NCBI GenBank assembly: GCA_024180945.1
Contig: JAKSGN010000003.1
Coordinates: forward strand, 372,001-436,000
Origin: Macrophomina tecta
Taxonomy: Eukaryota; Ascomycota; Dothideomycetes; Botryosphaeriales; Botryosphaeriaceae
DNA length: 64,000 nt
Reading direction: 5' to 3'
Shown: one piece after another, positions 19,515 to 33,378 of the stretch
Layout: every line of letters starts with the position of its first letter
Numbering within the stretch: the first letter of the stretch is position 1
Notes under the pieces: model-generated
The model's database searches: none
The model's input: only the letters and a program-made list of their open reading frames with translations
Told to the model about the DNA's origin: nothing
Position numbers and translations under genes: made by a program

Positions 19515-21377
19515 ATGGCTTGGAAGCTCACCAGCCTTTGCTTGTTACAAGCCATATCCACATACCGTGCCATCCAAGCACAACAGCTCGATGCCACAGC
19601 CAGCCAAAGCATCCAGTGGGGGCCATGCCAAATAAGTGGGACGCTCCCACTGGCTTGCGGAAACATCTCCGTCCCGCTGGACTACTCCAAACCGAACTCC
19701 ACCGAAAGACTACGCATACAACTCATCAAGGCAAGCGCTTCGAAGCAACCCTCGAGGGGAAGCATTGTCTTCAATTTTGGTGGCCCTGGGGCGAGCGGAC
19801 AGGAGCTGCTGGCACTTTTGGGGGCGCAAATGCAAGCGTGAGGCAACTTTCGGTTGGAAAAGGTGCCTGAAGAACATGCTGACGCCTGACAAACCAGCAC
19901 GACGGGTGGACATTACGATCTCATCAGCTTTGATCCCAGGTAAGTGCAGGAACAGATGGAAAACTCATCCATGTGGGCCCTTGGCTGAGGACACTGCAGA
20001 GGTGTAGGAAAGACGCTGCCTTTCTCATGTCACGAGACCGCCGCGCAGAGAATCAATTTCACCTTCCTGAACCAGTACGTCAACGGGAACGCCTCCGACA
20101 CGACTGTCGGAAGGCTTTGGGCGAGTAGTGAGAATTTTGCCACTGCCTGTTATTCCAATGGGAAGGATGTTGGCGGCTTGATCGGCTACGCTTTCACTGC
20201 GCGGGACATCATGCAGATTGTGGATGCTCTTGGCGAAGATGGCCTTCTCCGGTTTTACGGTAGGTCCGTTCTCCATATACAAAACTGCTGTTTACGCTGA
20301 AGGACCTGTCTGCAGGATTATCAGCCGGCACCCCTTTGGGCGCCACGATAGCAGCGATGTTCCCGGACAGGATAGACCGAATGATTTTGGACGGCGTATG
20401 GAACATTCATGAGTACTACCATTATCAGTAAGTCTCATCGCAAATGGCATCGATTCCAGGCTATACTGACATTGGCCTTCTACAGCGCGGTCGAAGGGTT
20501 CGCTGACACAGACAAGACGTTTTCTGGCTTCTTGTCCGCCTGCATTGCCGCAGGTGGGGAAAAATGCGCACTAGCACGCCTCAAAACAACCGTTTCCGAC
20601 GTGGAGCAAAAGGTTTACACACTCATTGAGACCGTCAAGTATCGCCCCATCCCCTACCAAGGAATGCTGCTGGACTATACCATTGTCAGAAATGTCATCT
20701 TCCTGGCGTTGAGCACACCGGCTCAATATCCCGACCTGGCCACATTTCTTCACTCGCTGCTCACTGGCAACATGGAAGAGCTCGACAGCGTATTCGGGAG
20801 ACTCAGCACCGGCGAAGACCCGGTTTTCTCGGAACGCAGATTCGGAATCCAATGCGGCGACAAGACAGCGCGAACCTCAACCTCAGACGACGTCCTCCCA
20901 GTCATCGGCCAGCTTTGGAACATCAGCAAGTTAGCAGGTGACAGGATCACCTACGACGTGGATATCTGCTCGCGCTGGAAGCTGGGAGCCAATGAGCGGT
21001 ATCTGGGTGACTTCAAGGCGACGACAAGCCATCCGGCGCTGATTATCGGGAACACGCTCGATCCTGTGACGCCGCTAGTCTCTGCACGAAATGCCAGTCA
21101 GAGTCTGCTGGGAAGTGTTGTGCTACAGCACGATGGTTTTGGGGTAAGTCTCCTCACGTTGTTTTCAGGTTCTTCTTTAGCCTCTTCGGTATGCCAGCGT
21201 GCTAATGCGTAATGAACGGATTATCTGCAGCATACTTCACCTTTGCAACCCTCACTGTGCACCGCAATGGCCATCCAGGCGTACCTAGAGGATGGCAAAT
21301 TGCCTGAGCCGGGTTCAATCTGTGGGGTGGACGTTCCTTTGTTCTCCAACTTGACCTGGCAGGATGTCCTCCTCTGA
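19515..21377 (+). CDS. Secreted TAP-like alpha/beta hydrolase (serine peptidase S33 type, 513 aa, six exons)
   Basis: Exons 19515-19837, 19898-19939, 20000-20259, 20316-20427, 20486-21143 and 21231-21377 total 1,542 nt and close in frame. An N-terminal signal peptide, MAWKLTSLCLLQAISTYRA, points to secretion. The fold signature includes GSIVFNFGGPGASG (oxyanion region), YDLISFDPRGVG, the nucleophile elbow GLSAG (Ser211), and the C-terminal TAP-like domain with LIIGNTLDPVTP (Asp438) and DGFGHTS (His466), so the catalytic triad is complete. Related fungal and Streptomyces enzymes release tripeptides or hydrolyse small esters; the substrate here is unknown. The usual GxSYG elbow reads GLSAG. A solo LTR ends 19 bp before the ATG, so the present promoter and 5' leader are probably LTR-derived. 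Confidence 0.9.
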
Positions 21378-22024
21378 TTCGCAAGTCGCGATCAGCACAA
21401 GCCGACACGTGTAGGGTACAGAAGGCTTGGTTTTCATGCCGTAATTGAGACTGCTGATTGCGCCCCATGCACCTCTTCGTGGGACACTGATCATACCTAC
21501 ACCCTCGTCATCCCATCTTTATCCATCAACCCAGCCAACCCACCAAGGCCTCCCTTGCCCCGCAGTCACTCTCTACTCCTCATTCCCTCCCCCGCACAGC
21601 CTCGGCCCGGTCCTCACAGGCCTCAAAACCCCCGCTTCCTCCAGCCCCTCCACCCAATCCGCCAACACCCCTTCACACCCCTTCGCAACCTGCATCGCTG
21701 CCGTCACGTACATCCTTCAGCCGTTTCTTCGCATTCATGTCCATATTACCTGCTGATTGCCCCACAATTGTCTCACCCCGTTCCGCTTAAAAGGTCCGTC
21801 GTGTGCTCCATGGGAGTGTACGGCTACTTGCCGCATTTTGGGAAAGTTCGAGAACTGCAAACCGTTGATGTGGGACTTTTGGCTGATACGCCGCCGGAGA
21901 GCACGAGACCAAAGAGGACACTAGCGGTTGTCTATCCAGACCGAATACCGAGACTGTCGTGTAGTATTTCGTCCAAACTCTCCCCGAAAGAAGCGCGTCC
22001 TAGAACGTCACCTTGAAGTATGCG
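21378..22024. other. Intergenic stretch, C-rich
   Basis: Several overlapping Pro/Ser-rich frames at 21445-22016 come from C-rich DNA. None has a domain or initiation context worth reporting. Confidence 0.4.
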
Positions 22025-22492
22025 TTACAAGAAAAAATGCTGCCTCAAGTCTTGTGGAATGTCGAATCCGAGATTGAGGTCGAGTATCACGGCCGGTGGG
22101 ATGAGCTCATCGACAATATAGGCTCTCGCTTTGTTCACTCGGTCTGATGGGTCCAAATCCAGGACAATAACAAGGTCTGGGGGCAGATCATCCCGGTCAA
22201 GTTTCACAGGAATCTCCGCAATATACTCCATTACGCGACCATCAGGAAACGGAGTGTCTGCCCTAAAAGCTTCGAGGTAGGGAGTCCAGCTCCTCAAGGT
22301 CTTCCAACTATCAGCATGCTTGCCAAACCTCTTCGTTGATTCCCTGATCTTTGAGTGATGGCCGATGACGAGCCGAATATATTCCTCACGCGGTCTGTAC
22401 CCGTGGTCCATTCGAATGCCTGTGGTTGATTTGTGTTGTCCATAGGACATGCGTACATATAATGCTGCTGACGAACCTTTCAGCTTATTCAT
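22025..22492 (-). CDS. Hypothetical protein (155 aa, no recognised domain)
   Basis: A single frame from ATG at 22492 to a stop at 22025-22027. The protein is of mixed composition without low-complexity runs, with an acidic hydrophobic segment DLPPDLVIVLDLDPSDRV and an ending NLGFDIPQDLRQHFFL. No signal peptide or membrane span is visible. I do not recognise a family. Support is only that the frame is long for its surroundings and has balanced amino-acid use; it could be the last exon of a longer gene or a remnant. Confidence 0.45.
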   Translation of the reverse strand: MNKLKGSSAALYVRMSYGQHKSTTGIRMDHGYRPREEYIRLVIGHHSKIRESTKRFGKHADSWKTLRSWTPYLEAFRADTPFPDGRVMEYIAEIPVKLDRDDLPPDLVIVLDLDPSDRVNKARAYIVDELIPPAVILDLNLGFDIPQDLRQHFFL

Positions 22493-23414
22493 GGCAAGAA
22501 ATGTCGCCTAGTCCCGTCTCACCCCTACTCTCTGCCGCCATACCACAGTGTTTCCTTCAAAAGTCTGGTTATATCCCTAACAGAAAGGGGTACCAATCGT
22601 TGGCCGATCAATGCCTTAATATCTAACTTATTTAAGCTTTCTTTAAACCTGGGTTACAATGCCAGATATCTATAGCCAACACCACTCATTAGCTAAGAGT
22701 ATAACCAGAAGTCCGTCGTCAGTTTCGCGGACTGGATCCCATTTCGAGGCTCGCAGAACCATGCGCCATCAATCCCACATCACGTTACACAGGCGTCACC
22801 CCTAGCCCTTTTCTCCTATTCCTTCTGCGCTGCAATTCTGTCTTCGGGAAAGCGAACGGCCTTGACTTCGAACGGGCACGAAGCGGCGACGGATGGATTA
22901 CTCGCGAATGTCTGTGTCGATCCGGACGCCAAGGACAACGAAAGGCGAACACCGCTATCACGGGCGACGGAGAATGGGCACAAGGTGGCGGTGGAACTCC
23001 TACGACGAAGGATGGCGTCGGGGCGAATGTGTGGTAGCTGAGGCTGCGTCTGTGGTCGCCTGCATCGTTAAGAAGCTGCCTTGCCTGGGTCCTAAGCTAT
23101 GCGGCACGCTCGGAGAGCGAAAGCGGGTTATCGCCCGGTCGCAAGGCGTCGGCGACCGCCACAGCGGATTGCCAGTAGAGCGGTTTGACGCGTGGTGCAG
23201 GGCGACTGCGCGTGGTTGTGAGGCGTCCTTCTGTTTTCCTACGGCGCCGGAGACTGGCGAGCCGAAAAGTGGGGGCGGAGCACGCGCAGGACCGCAGCAC
23301 GTGACCCGGTCAAAGCCTACTACTGCCTAATCAATCGCCTTGACGCTGCTTGCGCGCTCTAACGTAGCAGCTACAATACTCGATCAAACCGCAGTCCTAG
23401 AGGCACCACAAACT
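22493..23414. other. Intergenic stretch upstream of the second Zn2Cys6 gene
   Basis: An Arg-rich open frame at 22893-23330 lies in GC-rich DNA and shows no domain. The promoter of the downstream regulator should lie here. Confidence 0.4.
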
Positions 23415-25770
23415 ATGCCCTCGGTCCCTCCACATCCCGAGAGTTTTCTAAGCCGAAGGTCCAGCCCCGTGACGGCTACGTCGAATCCCCAATCCTTTGC
23501 CTCGGTCTCCGCGAGAACAAATGCAAACCTGCGATCCTGTACCTCATGCCGGCGCAGGAAGGTCAGATGCAACAAGGAAACCCCGTGTTCCAACTGCACT
23601 AGAAACGGGGTTACGTGTATTTTCCCGCCGCCTGGACGGGCTCGACCTACGAGGCGTGTTCGGCGGTCTGAAATACCGCACCTTGATCGAGGGAACCCCG
23701 CGTCTTCTGGACAAAGTCCGCCACTTCTGCCGCAGGTGCCGGGATTCCAAAGCAGAGAGTCAGAAACCGCTGCGAGTCCAGCAGCGCGAGTCACCCTCAC
23801 CGACACCTACGCTCTGTCAGCCCCGACTACGATAGACCGCCAATCCCAGGTCCCAACCGAGCCCACGTCAGGCATAGGGCAGTGGGTAGAACGATGCTTG
23901 TACCTGGGGGAGAGGCCGCCCAACTCTTTTTACCAGCTTGGAAGACAATCGACTGCATCTGCCGGCGGGCATAGTCACTCTTCGTCATTGGCAAGGTTGA
24001 CAGAGCTGGTATGGCACCACACTCCCTCCTATTGTTACTATTTCGTTTCTCTTTGTGCTCCCGCTTTCCCGCTATTAGTCTGCTGACAACGTCTAGCTTA
24101 CTGGGCCACCGGGAGCATCTCCGTGCGACAGCGAAGAGGAAGACGAAGAGATAGATACTGCTTCGGACGCCGGCAGCACGGACACGGTGGACCATCTCTT
24201 CCTGAGCGCCGAGAGTAGTCCTGATTGCCCTGCATTTATGCTCGGGTTTAATCTGCCCGATGACAGTCCAAGAAATTTACACCCCTCACCATCGCAAATC
24301 CCCTTCTATTGGCAAACTTTTGTGGAGAATGTCGACCCCTTGATCAAGATATTTCACATACCATCTATGAACAAAGTGATGAGAGATGTGCAGCGCATTA
24401 CTCGCTTTCTCAGCCCACGCAAAGAAGCGTTGGTGTTCTCAATCTACCTAGCCACTGTGACCTCCATGACGCCCACCGAAGTAGGTACGCTTGGCACGCA
24501 CTGGGGACGTCGGGTTGACAGATAACAGGTGCAAGAACTTTTGAGCCAGGAAAAAGAAGCCCTAGTCGCACAGTATAGGCTTGCCACGGAGAAAGCCCTC
24601 GCCAGAGCCGAGTTCTTAACATCTCCGGACCTTACGACGTTACAGACCTTTGTCTTATTTCTCTTCTGCATGCGAGGACGCGAACATCCGCGATTCACGT
24701 GGACCATGACTGCACTTGCTGTGCGAGTGGCGCAGGGAATGAGACTACATGAAGTTCGACGAGGTAGCGGGCTCTCGCCGTACGATACAGAGGTTAGCCT
24801 CCGGCTCTGGCTCAGCATCTGGCTCCTGGATTTAAGGACGGCTCTTGACCAAGGGTCGGACTTTTTAGTACCGGACCCGTCCTCTGATGAACGTCTCCCC
24901 CTGAACGTGAACGATACCGACTTTGACTCGAACAGCATCGAATACCCATGCTCGAGGACGGGGATGACTGACATGGCGCCAACACTGGCCAAGTATGAGA
25001 TCGGGTCGTTGATGAAGAAAATGCGGCGATTCGAAGCGGCATGCGAGCGCAGCGGTGTGCGGCCCACACCATCATCCGACTGGGACGATATGGTGCAGAC
25101 CGCAGCTCTCTGCAAGAGCGAAATAGAGTCTAAATACCTCAAGAATTGCGCCGCTGGCGATTCATTTCAACTGTTCACCACCTTGAACACGCGGCTCTTC
25201 TTTGCCGAGGTGCCGTTACTTGGTTACGATCCTATCTTATACTCTGATTTCCGGCCAACATTACCGTCGAGTGCTATCAGCCGTTTATTCGCAGCATCAA
25301 TCGAGGCTATAGAGTGCTCCTACAATGTTATATCGCTATCGGCCTTGCCACGCTGGGCCAGACTCTTCCGCACTTACGTCAACTGGCACGCAATCTCCAT
25401 CATCCTGGAAGAACTATGCCTACAACCTAACGAGACAGATCTGGCACAGAGAGGTTGGAATGCTATTGAACTTGCTCTTACCTGCTGCAGCTCGTCTCCT
25501 CCGTCCCAGAAACAGGACGTATCGTGGAAGTCGCTAGTGAAGCTGATGAGAAAAGCCAAACGCAGGCGGGAAGCAAGCCAACTTCTCTCCGCGCGGCAAA
25601 GGGCTGAGACAGGATCTGAATTAAGCAACCTGAATATGGCTATGCCTGATATTTGGCCGATGTCGGATACTGGAGCCCCTTTATTGTGGTCAGCAGAATT
25701 TCTGTACGAAAGTGTGGGCAGAGGTATGTCAATTGATTTAGGGAACAGTCCGGGGGATGCTATTGACTAG
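23415..25770 (+). CDS. Zn2Cys6 fungal-specific transcription factor (739 aa, three exons)
   Basis: Exons 23415-24008, 24097-24480 and 24529-25770 sum to 2,220 nt in frame; donors are GTATGG and GTAGGT. ATG 23415 is the first Met in the frame. The zinc cluster is CTSCRRRKVRCNKETPCSNC with Cys42, 45, 52, 58, 61 and 68 (C-x2-C-x6-C-x5-C-x2-C-x6-C), followed by a basic linker ARPTRRVRR. An acidic stretch, DSEEEDEEIDTASD, precedes the middle-homology domain, which begins PFYWQTFVENVDPLIKIFHI and includes WTMTALAVRVAQGMRLHEV and a SLRLWLSIWLLDLRTAL helix. It is a nuclear regulator with unknown targets. It ends about 150 bp before a dead Gypsy element yet shows no RIP damage. Confidence 0.9.
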
Positions 25771-25923
25771 ATAACTCAAAAATCGACGTGAGTTGTACTT
25801 GAGATCATGGAGGACCTATGCAAGCCCACCTAGAATAATCTAGGAGTTTTTATCCCGTGGTCTCTTCTAAAGCTATTTATCCGATTAGAAGCGTGAAAGT
25901 ATTGCTTTGTTATGGCTAGAGTG

Positions 25924-26399
25924 TGTTACGGCGTAGCCTCCACAGGTCGAGGAAGTTGGGAATCAGCCCCGCGGGAAGCGACAGAAGTCGGGGATATAAG
26001 GATCCGAGATTACGTAACCCCCACGATCAGTTGGACCCACCCGCTCATTCGCCAAGATAGATAAGCGGATAGAGCCCATTAAGCACTCCCGCTTAGTTAC
26101 TCCACCGCGCTTAGAAGAGGTAGCGGTTAAGCATAACGTACCTACTAAGTATATAGATTATATATACTTTTCTACTTATATATAAATTATACTTCTTAGA
26201 TAGCTTTAACCTTCGTGGTTAACTTTTATAATAATTTAGTATATTATTAGTAATATAGCCTTCGCACGTAGTACTTAGTCTTACTACGTATTCGATTTAC
26301 TCTTATTCTCTTCTTATATCTACTTAAGAAAAACTTTCTTAATAGATTTTCTTTCTCTTTAGTATTTAGATTCTTAGAGGTAGAGGCCCACTCGTTATA
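25924..26399 (+). repeat. Gypsy-1 left LTR (476 bp)
   Basis: Begins TGTTACGGCGTAGCC. Its first ~170 bp keep C and G, while its last ~100 bp are heavily C-to-T/G-to-A mutated, ending TTATA instead of TTACA. Confidence 0.95.
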
Positions 26400-29300
26400 C
26401 TTTAACTACTATTCTTATAAGGAGAGAAAGGTTTCGAGATTAAGTCTTATCGGGTAAGATATTACTTCCTAACGAGTTTAGAAAATAGTAATAGTACTAG
26501 AATCTTAAATAGAGGTCGACCCGGTCGAGGGTTACGTTTAGAGTACCTAGGGGCTAGCTTAGCCCGTATAGTAAATAGAGCCTACTAGAGCTAAGCTCTT
26601 ATGGCTTATTAAGGGGCTAAAGACTTAGAACGCTCGACTATTTAAGTATACGATAAAGCGAAGCGCTACTAAGGTTAAAGTAGCGGTACCTAAGAAGTTT
26701 AATAGAAATAAAAAAAAGCTTTAATTATTTCTACTCTAAATATAACGCTACCTCTAGTTTAATTAAGCGTAATTTAATAACGATGCCGAGAAAGTACTCT
26801 TCGCATTAACCTACCTTAGAGAAATAGTAAAGATATAGATAGAACTATATCTTCGTAACTATCTAGCTAATAAATACTCTCTTAAGAAGAGATAAGAAAA
26901 GACTAAGAAAATCTTTAATACTTATATAAAATTCGTAGATAACCTTAGAGCTACTTTTAATAATTAAGATAAAGTCCGTAAAGCCTCTAACGATATTATA
27001 ACTATTAAATAATTAGAATCTATAGCTATCTACGTAACTAAGTTTTAATAGCTTATAGCCTACCTTAAATAGTTAAATAAGACTTTCCGCGACCTCTTCT
27101 ATAAAGGCCTAAAGAAGGAAGTTAAGAAGAATATAATTATCTATAAATATCTATCTATCTTCTAGAAGATAGTAGATCTTATATCTTAAATCGACGGTCG
27201 TATATATAAATAGAAGATAGATTCTCGATAAGCTAATACCTTAAAGCCTTGCCGTAAAAGAATGACCCTTGAAGACGAAGATGCTATAGCCCTTAACGCG
27301 GCTAATAAATAGAATTCTAAGAAGAGCAATAATAATAGTTAAAATAATAATAAAAAGCCTAAAGGACCTAACCTAAGCTAGATAAACGAGTAGAAATAGC
27401 GCTATAGAGATTGACTCTATATTATCTATAATAGTAATAAGTACTTCTCTCCTAAGTACCTATAGAACCCACGTAATAAGAAAGATAGAAAGTAGACCTT
27501 AAGCGTTTAGCGCGAAGTATTAGTCGTATTCTACTAAGATAACTATAATACGCTATACTAGATAGCCTACTACGACGATAACTACTAGATATACTAAAGT
27601 AGTAAAGATATATTAGGATAGTACCTCTATAAACCCTAATAATTTAGCATAATAACTAGAAATGAGGAAGTTACTAAGACTAACGATATTATTAATAGCT
27701 TTTCCTTAGACGAAGAGCTCGTAAATAGCGAGACTAAAGAGCTATATAACTTAATAAATAGCGAAGTAAAAGCTATACCGAACTCTATAATTTTTTTAAA
27801 ACTCGAGCGCCTTGTAGCTAAGTATAGGATTAGCGTAGAAATAATAAATAAGAATAACTAACTCGCCTAGATAATCTAGATTTCTTATAAGAGAGAATTA
27901 GCCCTTATAGTACTATAGATATAGTGCTAAGAAACCCTCTAGGAAACCTAAATCGAATAAGATAGAAAGAAGTACGAACTTATCGTTATAAAGAAAACTG
28001 CGCTCGTAATACTTTATTATTAAGAAATAACTACTTAATAATAAGTAGACTATAACTCTCTCTAAGAGTTAGTAAGAATTCTCTATTAGTATAGTATAGT
28101 AACTATCTAGAACCGCATACTTTAGTAGATACTAAATAAGAAACTTAATATACTAACTTTCTAATACTAGATATAAAAGGATATAGTCTACTAGCGGAAA
28201 TAATTATATACTAATAAATAAACTAACTAGAAATAAGTATACCTTTAAGTTAATAAATAGAAAAACTATATATATAGTAAAGTCTACGGCTATCCGAAGC
28301 TAAAAAACTAGACGGCCCTACGGTATTAGAATTAATCTAGGGGCTATAGTCTAGGTCCCTTTATATAGTATTACGTATATCGAATACGGAAATTCTTACC
28401 AGACTAAATCTTTAGAAATAATTTAAAATAAAAGAAATGCTTAACGAACGTTCTATCTTAATACTAATTAATATAGAATTAAGCGAAAACTTTATATATA
28501 ACGAGTTTATAGAATAATATAAGATTCTATACTAAAAGAAGAAAGAGCTATATCCACTTAGCGAATTTAACGGGAAAAGCTTAGTCTATAAAAAAGGCTA
28601 GATAAAAATAGAAATAGAGAAAATAACTTTCTAAATTAAGAACTATTAGAAATAAATCTCCCTTAATATCTAAAGAATTCCTAAGTATAATATTATTCTA
28701 GATATATTCTAGATTTAAATATAGAGACCTATCTTCGACTTTAGCGAAGAAGATAAAATCGTTTTTTAAAAAGAGATCGATAACCTCCTACGGAAATTTA
28801 GTTTATATATAGAAAATAGGTTAATAAATACCCTATAGCGACTTTTATCTACGATAAATTAAGAAGTAGCTAGCGTAAGGCCTAAGAGTAGTAGCTATAT
28901 AGGCGACTCTAATAGTAGTATAAGTTAGAACTAGAACTATAATGTAAAAGACGAAGCCTTCTTAGTAAAATATAATTCTATCGTAGAAATAAGCCCTACT
29001 AAGTGAAATAATACCCTCGAATTATTAAAAGAAATGCAAGGCTTAAACGATAGCGTAAGGCCTAATATTAGTAGTATTAACGGCAACCTTAAAAAAGGCC
29101 TAAGATAGAACTAAAACTATAGCGTACGAGACGCCGCCTTTTTAGTAAAATATAGCGCCTTAAGCGGAGTAAGTTCTACTGAGTTAAGTATTCCTAAAAA
29201 TTAGGTATAATACTTATTACGAAGGACTACGCAGAGAAAGTATAAGGCTAAGAATAAGGCTTTACGGAAGTAATTAGTAGTTTTAGAATATCTTATAGAC

Positions 29301-32300
29301 GTCTAGATAATCTTAAGAGAGGTATTTAGGCGTATACGACGCTAAGAATAATAGATCTATCTTATATATATTAAACCCTTACTAGCGGTATAATAAAGAG
29401 TATTAGCTAGGGCCTAATAAGAAAGGCTAAGAGATAAAGACTATTTAACTCTCTTCGGAGAAGATAATCCTGTAAGAATTAAGAGAGAATAATATAATAG
29501 TTTAAAGATATAGTAGTAACTATAAGAAATACCTCTAATACTAAAAATAGAAATAGTACTTAAAGAGTATTAGAACCTAGTTATCATTTACTAAGAAAGA
29601 GAAAAGAAAGACTTATCTAAATATTAACTATAGAACTACGAGATTCTACTTAAGCTAGAAACGAAACTAGCTTATAAGCCTATCTACTTCTTATTAAAGA
29701 AGGAAATAGAGGCTTTAAAAAAATATATTAAGAAGAACCTCGAGCGAGGGTATATTTAGCTATTAATATTATTAGCTAAATACCCGATTCTCTTTATTTC
29801 TAAAAAGAATAGTAAGTTACGCCTCTACGTCGACTATTAATAACTTAACGATATTACGATTAAGAACTAATACCCGCTCTTATGTATTAATAAGCTTTAG
29901 GATAAGTTAGAAAATATAAAGTACTTTATAAAACTAGACCTTAGAAAAGGTTATTACTTAGTTAGAATTAAAGAAGGGGAAGAATAGAAAATAGCCTTTA
30001 AAATAAGGCTAGAACTCTATAAATATATAGTAATACTATTTGGGCTTACTAATACGCTAGTAATATTCTAATTACTCGTTAATAATACGCTATGCGAATA
30101 CTTAGATATTTTCTATCTAGCTTACCTCGACGATATTCTTATCTTCTTAGAAATACTTAAGGAATATAAAAAGTATATTAGAAAAGTTCTAGAAGTTTTC
30201 TAAGTAAAGAATCTATCTATTACACTAAAAAAATACGAGTAGTATATTTAAAGAATAGAATTCTTAGACTTTATTATTACCCCTAGATATATCGGTATAG
30301 ACGACTCGAAACTAGACTTTATTAGAGAATAGCTAGTACTAAAGATAATTAAGAAAGTATAGTTCTTTTTTAGATTTATAAACTTCTATAGAAAGTTTAT
30401 CTAGAACTACTTAAAGATTATAGAACCTTTAATACGACTTACTTAAAAGAAGTATAGCTTTTAATAAAAAGACGATTAGTAGTAAGCCTTTAATTTACTA
30501 AAGAGAATATTTTATAAAGTACCTATCTTAGGAATATATAACCCTAATAAGCTAATCGAAGTAGAAACTAATACGTTAGAATTCGCCCTAGGAGTATATC
30601 TTAGCTAGCCTAATAATAAAGATAAATAGTACTCGATCGTATTCTACTTAAGAAAGTTTACCCTAGTAGAGCTTAACTACGATACTTACGATAAGAAGCT
30701 CTTAGCTATCGTCTTAATATTTAAGTACTAGAGATACTATCTAAAAGAAGCTAAATAGTAGATAATAGTATATTATAACTATTAGAATCTTATATACTTT
30801 ACTACGACTAAGAAGCTAAACTAACGATAGATTTACTAGTTATAAGAATTAGTATTCTATAACTTTAAGATTACGTATAGAAAAGGTATAGATAACGTCG
30901 CTACTAACGCGCTTAGTAGAAGAGTAGACTATATAGAAAAAAGAATCGAGCCGTAATCTATAGTATTATAGTAGATAAGCGATAGATTACTTATTTTTAC
31001 TAGATAGTCTTTTCTAATGCTTCGCATTAAGTTAAACCTGTAGTATTAGAAGATTTAAGAAGTATACGCTTAGAACTCTTTCGCGTAGAAACTTTTAGTG
31101 CTTAAGAATAACCCGTGTATTACTTAAAATAGAGAAGAAACGCTTCTCTTTAAAGAATTAATCTATATCCTAATAAGACTATAAGAAGCACTCGTTAAGA
31201 ATATATACGTAGTACCCGCGTATAAATATTAGAATATTAATAGAACGACTAAGAAAATTATATAAAACTTCTACTTTTTAAAATTATGAAAAATAGTCTA
31301 GCGTATAGTTTCGTAATACGACCTTTATATCCGAAGTAAAGCCATAATATATACTTTATACGAATAACTATAATTCCTAAAAGTTCTAGAACGACTATAG
31401 TAATAAATTACGCTAGACTTTATTATAAAACTACCTAGGTCTAGGGACCTAATTATAGAAGTTAAGTACGACTTAATTCTAGTCTTTATTAATAGACTTA
31501 CGAAGTACGTACTCTTTTTACCCTATCTAGAAGTATTAAATATAGAATAGCTAGTCTATATGTTTCTTTAATATATTTTCGTGGATTGCGGAATACTGGA
31601 AGTATTAGTCTCGAATAAGAATAAGCTAATAAGATTAAAATTTTAATAAATACTTACGCGCTAGCTTAGAGTAAAGAATAAACTCTCTATAATAGTATAC
31701 GCGCAAACTAACGGCTAGATAAAACGAATAAACCGGACTCTCGAATAATATCTTCGCTATTATATTAACTACCTATAGAATAACTAGGCTATATAGCTAC
31801 CTATAGTATAATTCGCCTATAATAGCGCTAAATAAGAGTTAACTAACGTATTCCCGTTCTTTACTAACTATAAGTTTAAACTAAACGCGTATAGAGAAGC
31901 TATTCTAAGTAGAAAATTAGCCTAGAAAGGCGTCCTTAAGGCTAAGTAGCTAAGAGAATTATATAAAGCTATTAGTCTTAACCTCGAATATATACGAATT
32001 ATAATATCTAAGTACTATAATAGACGGCACTAAGCGGTACTAAACCTAAAAGAGGGGAATAAAATATACCTCCTTATAAAAAATATTAAATTAAAGCGAC
32101 CGAGTAATAAATTAGATTTTAAGAAAATCGGTCTATTCGAAATTATAGAAAAACTTAGAGAAGTTACGTATTAACTTAAATTACTTAATATATAGATAAA
32201 TTCTATCTTTTACGTAGTAATACTCGAGCTAGTACTAGAAAACGCTACTATTCTAAAAACTTAGAAAGAGATTATACTAAAAAACCCTAACGCTAAAAAA

Positions 32301-33378
32301 GACTAGTACCTAGTTAAAAAGATTTTAGACTATAAGCGGTTTAGTCGTTAGCTTAAATATCTTATTAAATAGAAAGGTTACGGGAATAAAGATAACTAGT
32401 AGATACTAAAGAATAATATATACCTAGATCTTATTATAGAATTCTATCACTAGAACCCGGATCTTCTATAGGTACGAGGTCGTCTCCGAACGAGAATAAC
32501 GAAAAACCCTTAAGATTAGTAGGATTAAGAGCTAAATAAGAATTTACAGGCTCTAGAGAACGCGGAGATTATATATTAGCCCTAGGCTCGCTAGTGGACG
32601 TAGCCGCCTACGGTATAGTAAGACCTACCAACTCGTAACGTAGCTATTTTAACGCGGACGAACCCTTAGAACTCTTAGAATTAGGAGCGTATCCTTCGTT
32701 CTCTGCTAGTATAGTTAGTAGCTTCTCTGCCTTCTAACGGTTATATTTATCTAACGTAGCTAAACTACTAGACTTGGCGAGAAGAGTCTTATAGCCGCGC
32801 TTCTCTAATAAATGCTAGTTGGCTCGTAACCATTTTAAACGAGTAGTAACTATTCCTAGCTCTTTTTACTAAAGATATAGTACCTACTACGTCTTCTTCT
32901 ATTTTTTTTATAAACGATTCTACTCCTCCTATAGACGGTCTAACTTAGATAAGAAGATAAAAAACTTCTTATAAATCTCGGCCTTCTTAGCTTTTAACTT
33001 CTCCTACTCGCGACGAAGATCTAAGGCTAGAAAGCGTTAGTAGAACACCTTAGGAAAAGAAGAAATATCTATCTCTAGAAAGCGATATCTTCTTCGCGTT
33101 ATATATCGTCGTATCTTTCGCGATGTAGGCACTATAACGATTATAGTCTAGAGTAATCTTATACGGCTTACCGTTTAGCTCATAATCGAAATAAGAACGG
33201 TTCGTTAGAAAGAAAATAAACTCTATAAGAGCCGCTAAACGTCGCCGCTCCTTAGTTATATCCCGCTTACGTTTAGTTATAATAGACTTACGGAAAAGAA
33301 ACGACCTAAGAAGAACCTATAAGAAAATAAGTAATACGGAAGAATCTTCGGGCTAAAGATTCTTAAAGGGGGGAATAG

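Noticed and set aside
22893..23330. Arg/Gly-rich 145-aa frame upstream of the second regulator
   Set aside because: No family resemblance; lies where a promoter is expected.
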